Assembly: GCF_002197845.1 (NCBI RefSeq) | Contig: NZ_NIDE01000014.1 | Span: 1,178,001 to 1,242,000 of the forward strand | DNA length: 64,000 nucleotides | Reading direction: 5' to 3' | Source: Fimbriiglobus ruber | Lineage (GTDB): Bacteria > Planctomycetota > Planctomycetia > Gemmatales > Gemmataceae | Shown here: positions 62,929-64,000 of the stretch, one piece after another | Layout of the letters: every line of letters starts with the position of its first letter | How positions within the stretch are numbered: position 1 is the first letter of the stretch | The notes under the pieces: model-generated | The model's input: the letters and a program-made list of their open reading frames with translations, nothing else | Told to the model about the DNA's origin: nothing | Database searches by the model: none | Program-made: the position numbers and the translations under genes

Positions 62929-64000
62929 CTTGTCCCTGCCGGCCGGGCAGACGACGACGACCGCGTACCAGTGGTTCACCGGGGCGGCCGCCCTCCAGTA
63001 CCAGCAGACGACCGTCACCACGCCGGCCGTGTCGGCGGCCGAGAACGGGTCGGGGGTGGCGGCGACCACAACCACCGTGTACGACGACCAGGGGCGGCCG
63101 GTTTGGGTGAAGGACGCGAACGGGTACCTCGACTACACCGCGTACGACCCGGCGACCGGGGCGGTGGTCACGGATATCACCGACGTCGACACGACCCGGA
63201 CGGGCGACTTCACCGGGTTGCCGGCCGGGTGGGCGACCCCGGCCGGGGGCGGAGCCCACCTCAAGACCGTCACCACCGTCGACGACCAGGGCCGGCCGAC
63301 CGAGGTCGTTTACCCGAATGGGTCAATCGACTATATGGTCTACGACGACGCGGCCCACGAGATGCGGACGCACCCGGGGTGGACCGGGACGACGACCACT
63401 GGGCCGGTCCGGGTCGACCGGACCAACTGGGTCGGTGGGAGCGTGACGGTCGGCGGCCAGACCGAGCAGTACACGTACACCGAAGATCTGACGATGGCCC
63501 CGACGACGATCCCGGTCGACGCCGAGGGGCGGCCGACCGGGGCCGAGCCGATTTCGAACATCCAGTCCCTGGTCCGCGACTACTACTCGCCGCTCGGCGA
63601 GTTGGTGTGGCACGACGTCTATTTCGACCTGACCGGGCTGACCTACGCCGACGGGAGCGGGAACCCGGTGTTCGCCCTGGGGACCGAGGGGACGAACTTC
63701 CTGCGGACCCGGTACGGGTACGATTCGTCCGGCCGCGAGGACCGGGTCCAGACCCCGGCCGGGACGATCACCCGGACGGTGTACGACGCCCTCGGGCGGG
63801 TGAGCAGCACGTGGGTCGGGACGAACGATTCGCCGGCCTCGTCCCCGGACGAGTATGTGACTGGCGACGCGTCCACTCTGGGGACGTGGGTCGGGACGTA
63901 CGGAAGCCAGGGCTACGTTCAGCCCGGGTCGTACGGGACCAGCCTGCCGGCGACCGCGACAGTGTCGGTCTCCGGGGCGTCGACGTACACGTGGGCGGGC
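62810..64000 (+). CDS. Giant surface protein, third segment (runs off the window)
   Basis: After a second frame change near 62808 (GSAEPAG then WMFRQDGW expected, two bases short) the protein continues in the third frame to the window end. It contains YD-type repeats: TTVYDDQGRPVWVKDANGYL, TTVDDQGRPTEVVYPNGSID, RYGYDSSGREDRVQTPAGTI and RTVYDALGRVSSTWVG. The last visible residues (GTWVGTYGSQGYVQPGSYGT) begin another copy of the beta-sandwich module seen in the first frame. The C-terminus, where RHS proteins carry their variable domain, is outside the window. Confidence 0.65.
   Translation, partial: MFRQDGWTNRTGGVPGLAGGASGGSAGGSAASFANVSVYDLSLPAGQTTTTAYQWFTGAAALQYQQTTVTTPAVSAAENGSGVAATTTTVYDDQGRPVWVKDANGYLDYTAYDPATGAVVTDITDVDTTRTGDFTGLPAGWATPAGGGAHLKTVTTVDDQGRPTEVVYPNGSIDYMVYDDAAHEMRTHPGWTGTTTTGPVRVDRTNWVGGSVTVGGQTEQYTYTEDLTMAPTTIPVDAEGRPTGAEPISNIQSLVRDYYSPLGELVWHDVYFDLTGLTYADGSGNPVFALGTEGTNFLRTRYGYDSSGREDRVQTPAGTITRTVYDALGRVSSTWVGTNDSPASSPDEYVTGDASTLGTWVGTYGSQGYVQPGSYGTSLPATATVSVSGASTYTWAG

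Overview
The window is GC-rich chromosomal DNA of a planctomycete, most likely a member of the Gemmataceae. This is inferred from gene content: a DUF1559 protein with a prepilin-type N-terminus, an ECF sigma factor fused to a DUF1559-like domain, PQQ-type propeller proteins, a DUF4058 protein, a DUF6268-like barrel, a giant YD-repeat protein with the planctomycete 'LEDRLVPS' N-terminal signature, and PEP-CTERM proteins. No rRNA, intact tRNA or CRISPR array was seen. Several genes carry single-base indels at homopolymers. Some of these may be real decay and some may be sequencing errors.

Layout. 1-3640: truncated ECF sigma factor, metG and an outer-membrane barrel protein. 3754-7520: a large protein with a PD-(D/E)XK nuclease-like domain and a STAND-like NTPase domain, split by a frame change at a run of seven C. 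It is the best candidate for an antiphage defence gene. 7624-12733: PQQ propeller, rpmA, sigma-DUF1559 fusion and a HAD hydrolase. 12828-18265: a mobile and decayed zone with a broken transposase between 20-bp inverted repeats, a DUF1559 gene and lipoprotein, IS630-type copy 1 and a ygiQ remnant. 18310-24749: hypothetical proteins, dnaK and pheA. 24849-28221: an accessory block between pheA and aroF, with a DUF4058 gene divergent from an overlapping P-loop ATPase/TPR gene pair. 28407-36275: aroF, small membrane proteins, a chlorite-dismutase-like protein, a GNAT and a large esterase-like hydrolase. 36495-41852: an acyltransferase-ACP-AMP ligase fusion, a pyruvate/indolepyruvate decarboxylase-like enzyme and yjbQ.

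42059-45598: a TetR gene followed by a membrane PQQ-propeller gene cut in two by IS630-type copy 2. Removing the element and one TA restores the frame exactly. 45705-49661: a duplicated yjbQ tail, a zinc-ribbon protein, an MDR oxidoreductase and two PEP-CTERM paralogues separated by a palindromic repeat cluster. 50002-54440: a damaged large serine recombinase followed by small genes and a DnaQ-type exonuclease, resembling an old integrated element. 54595-64000: an XRE regulator, a WD40-repeat lipoprotein, a membrane-anchored cysteine-rich protein and a giant modular YD-repeat-type surface protein that runs off the window.

Coherent functions are translation (metG, rpmA), aromatic amino acid synthesis (aroF, pheA), chaperone activity (dnaK), phospholipid acyl transfer and surface or envelope proteins. 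Defence and mobile-element material is interspersed.
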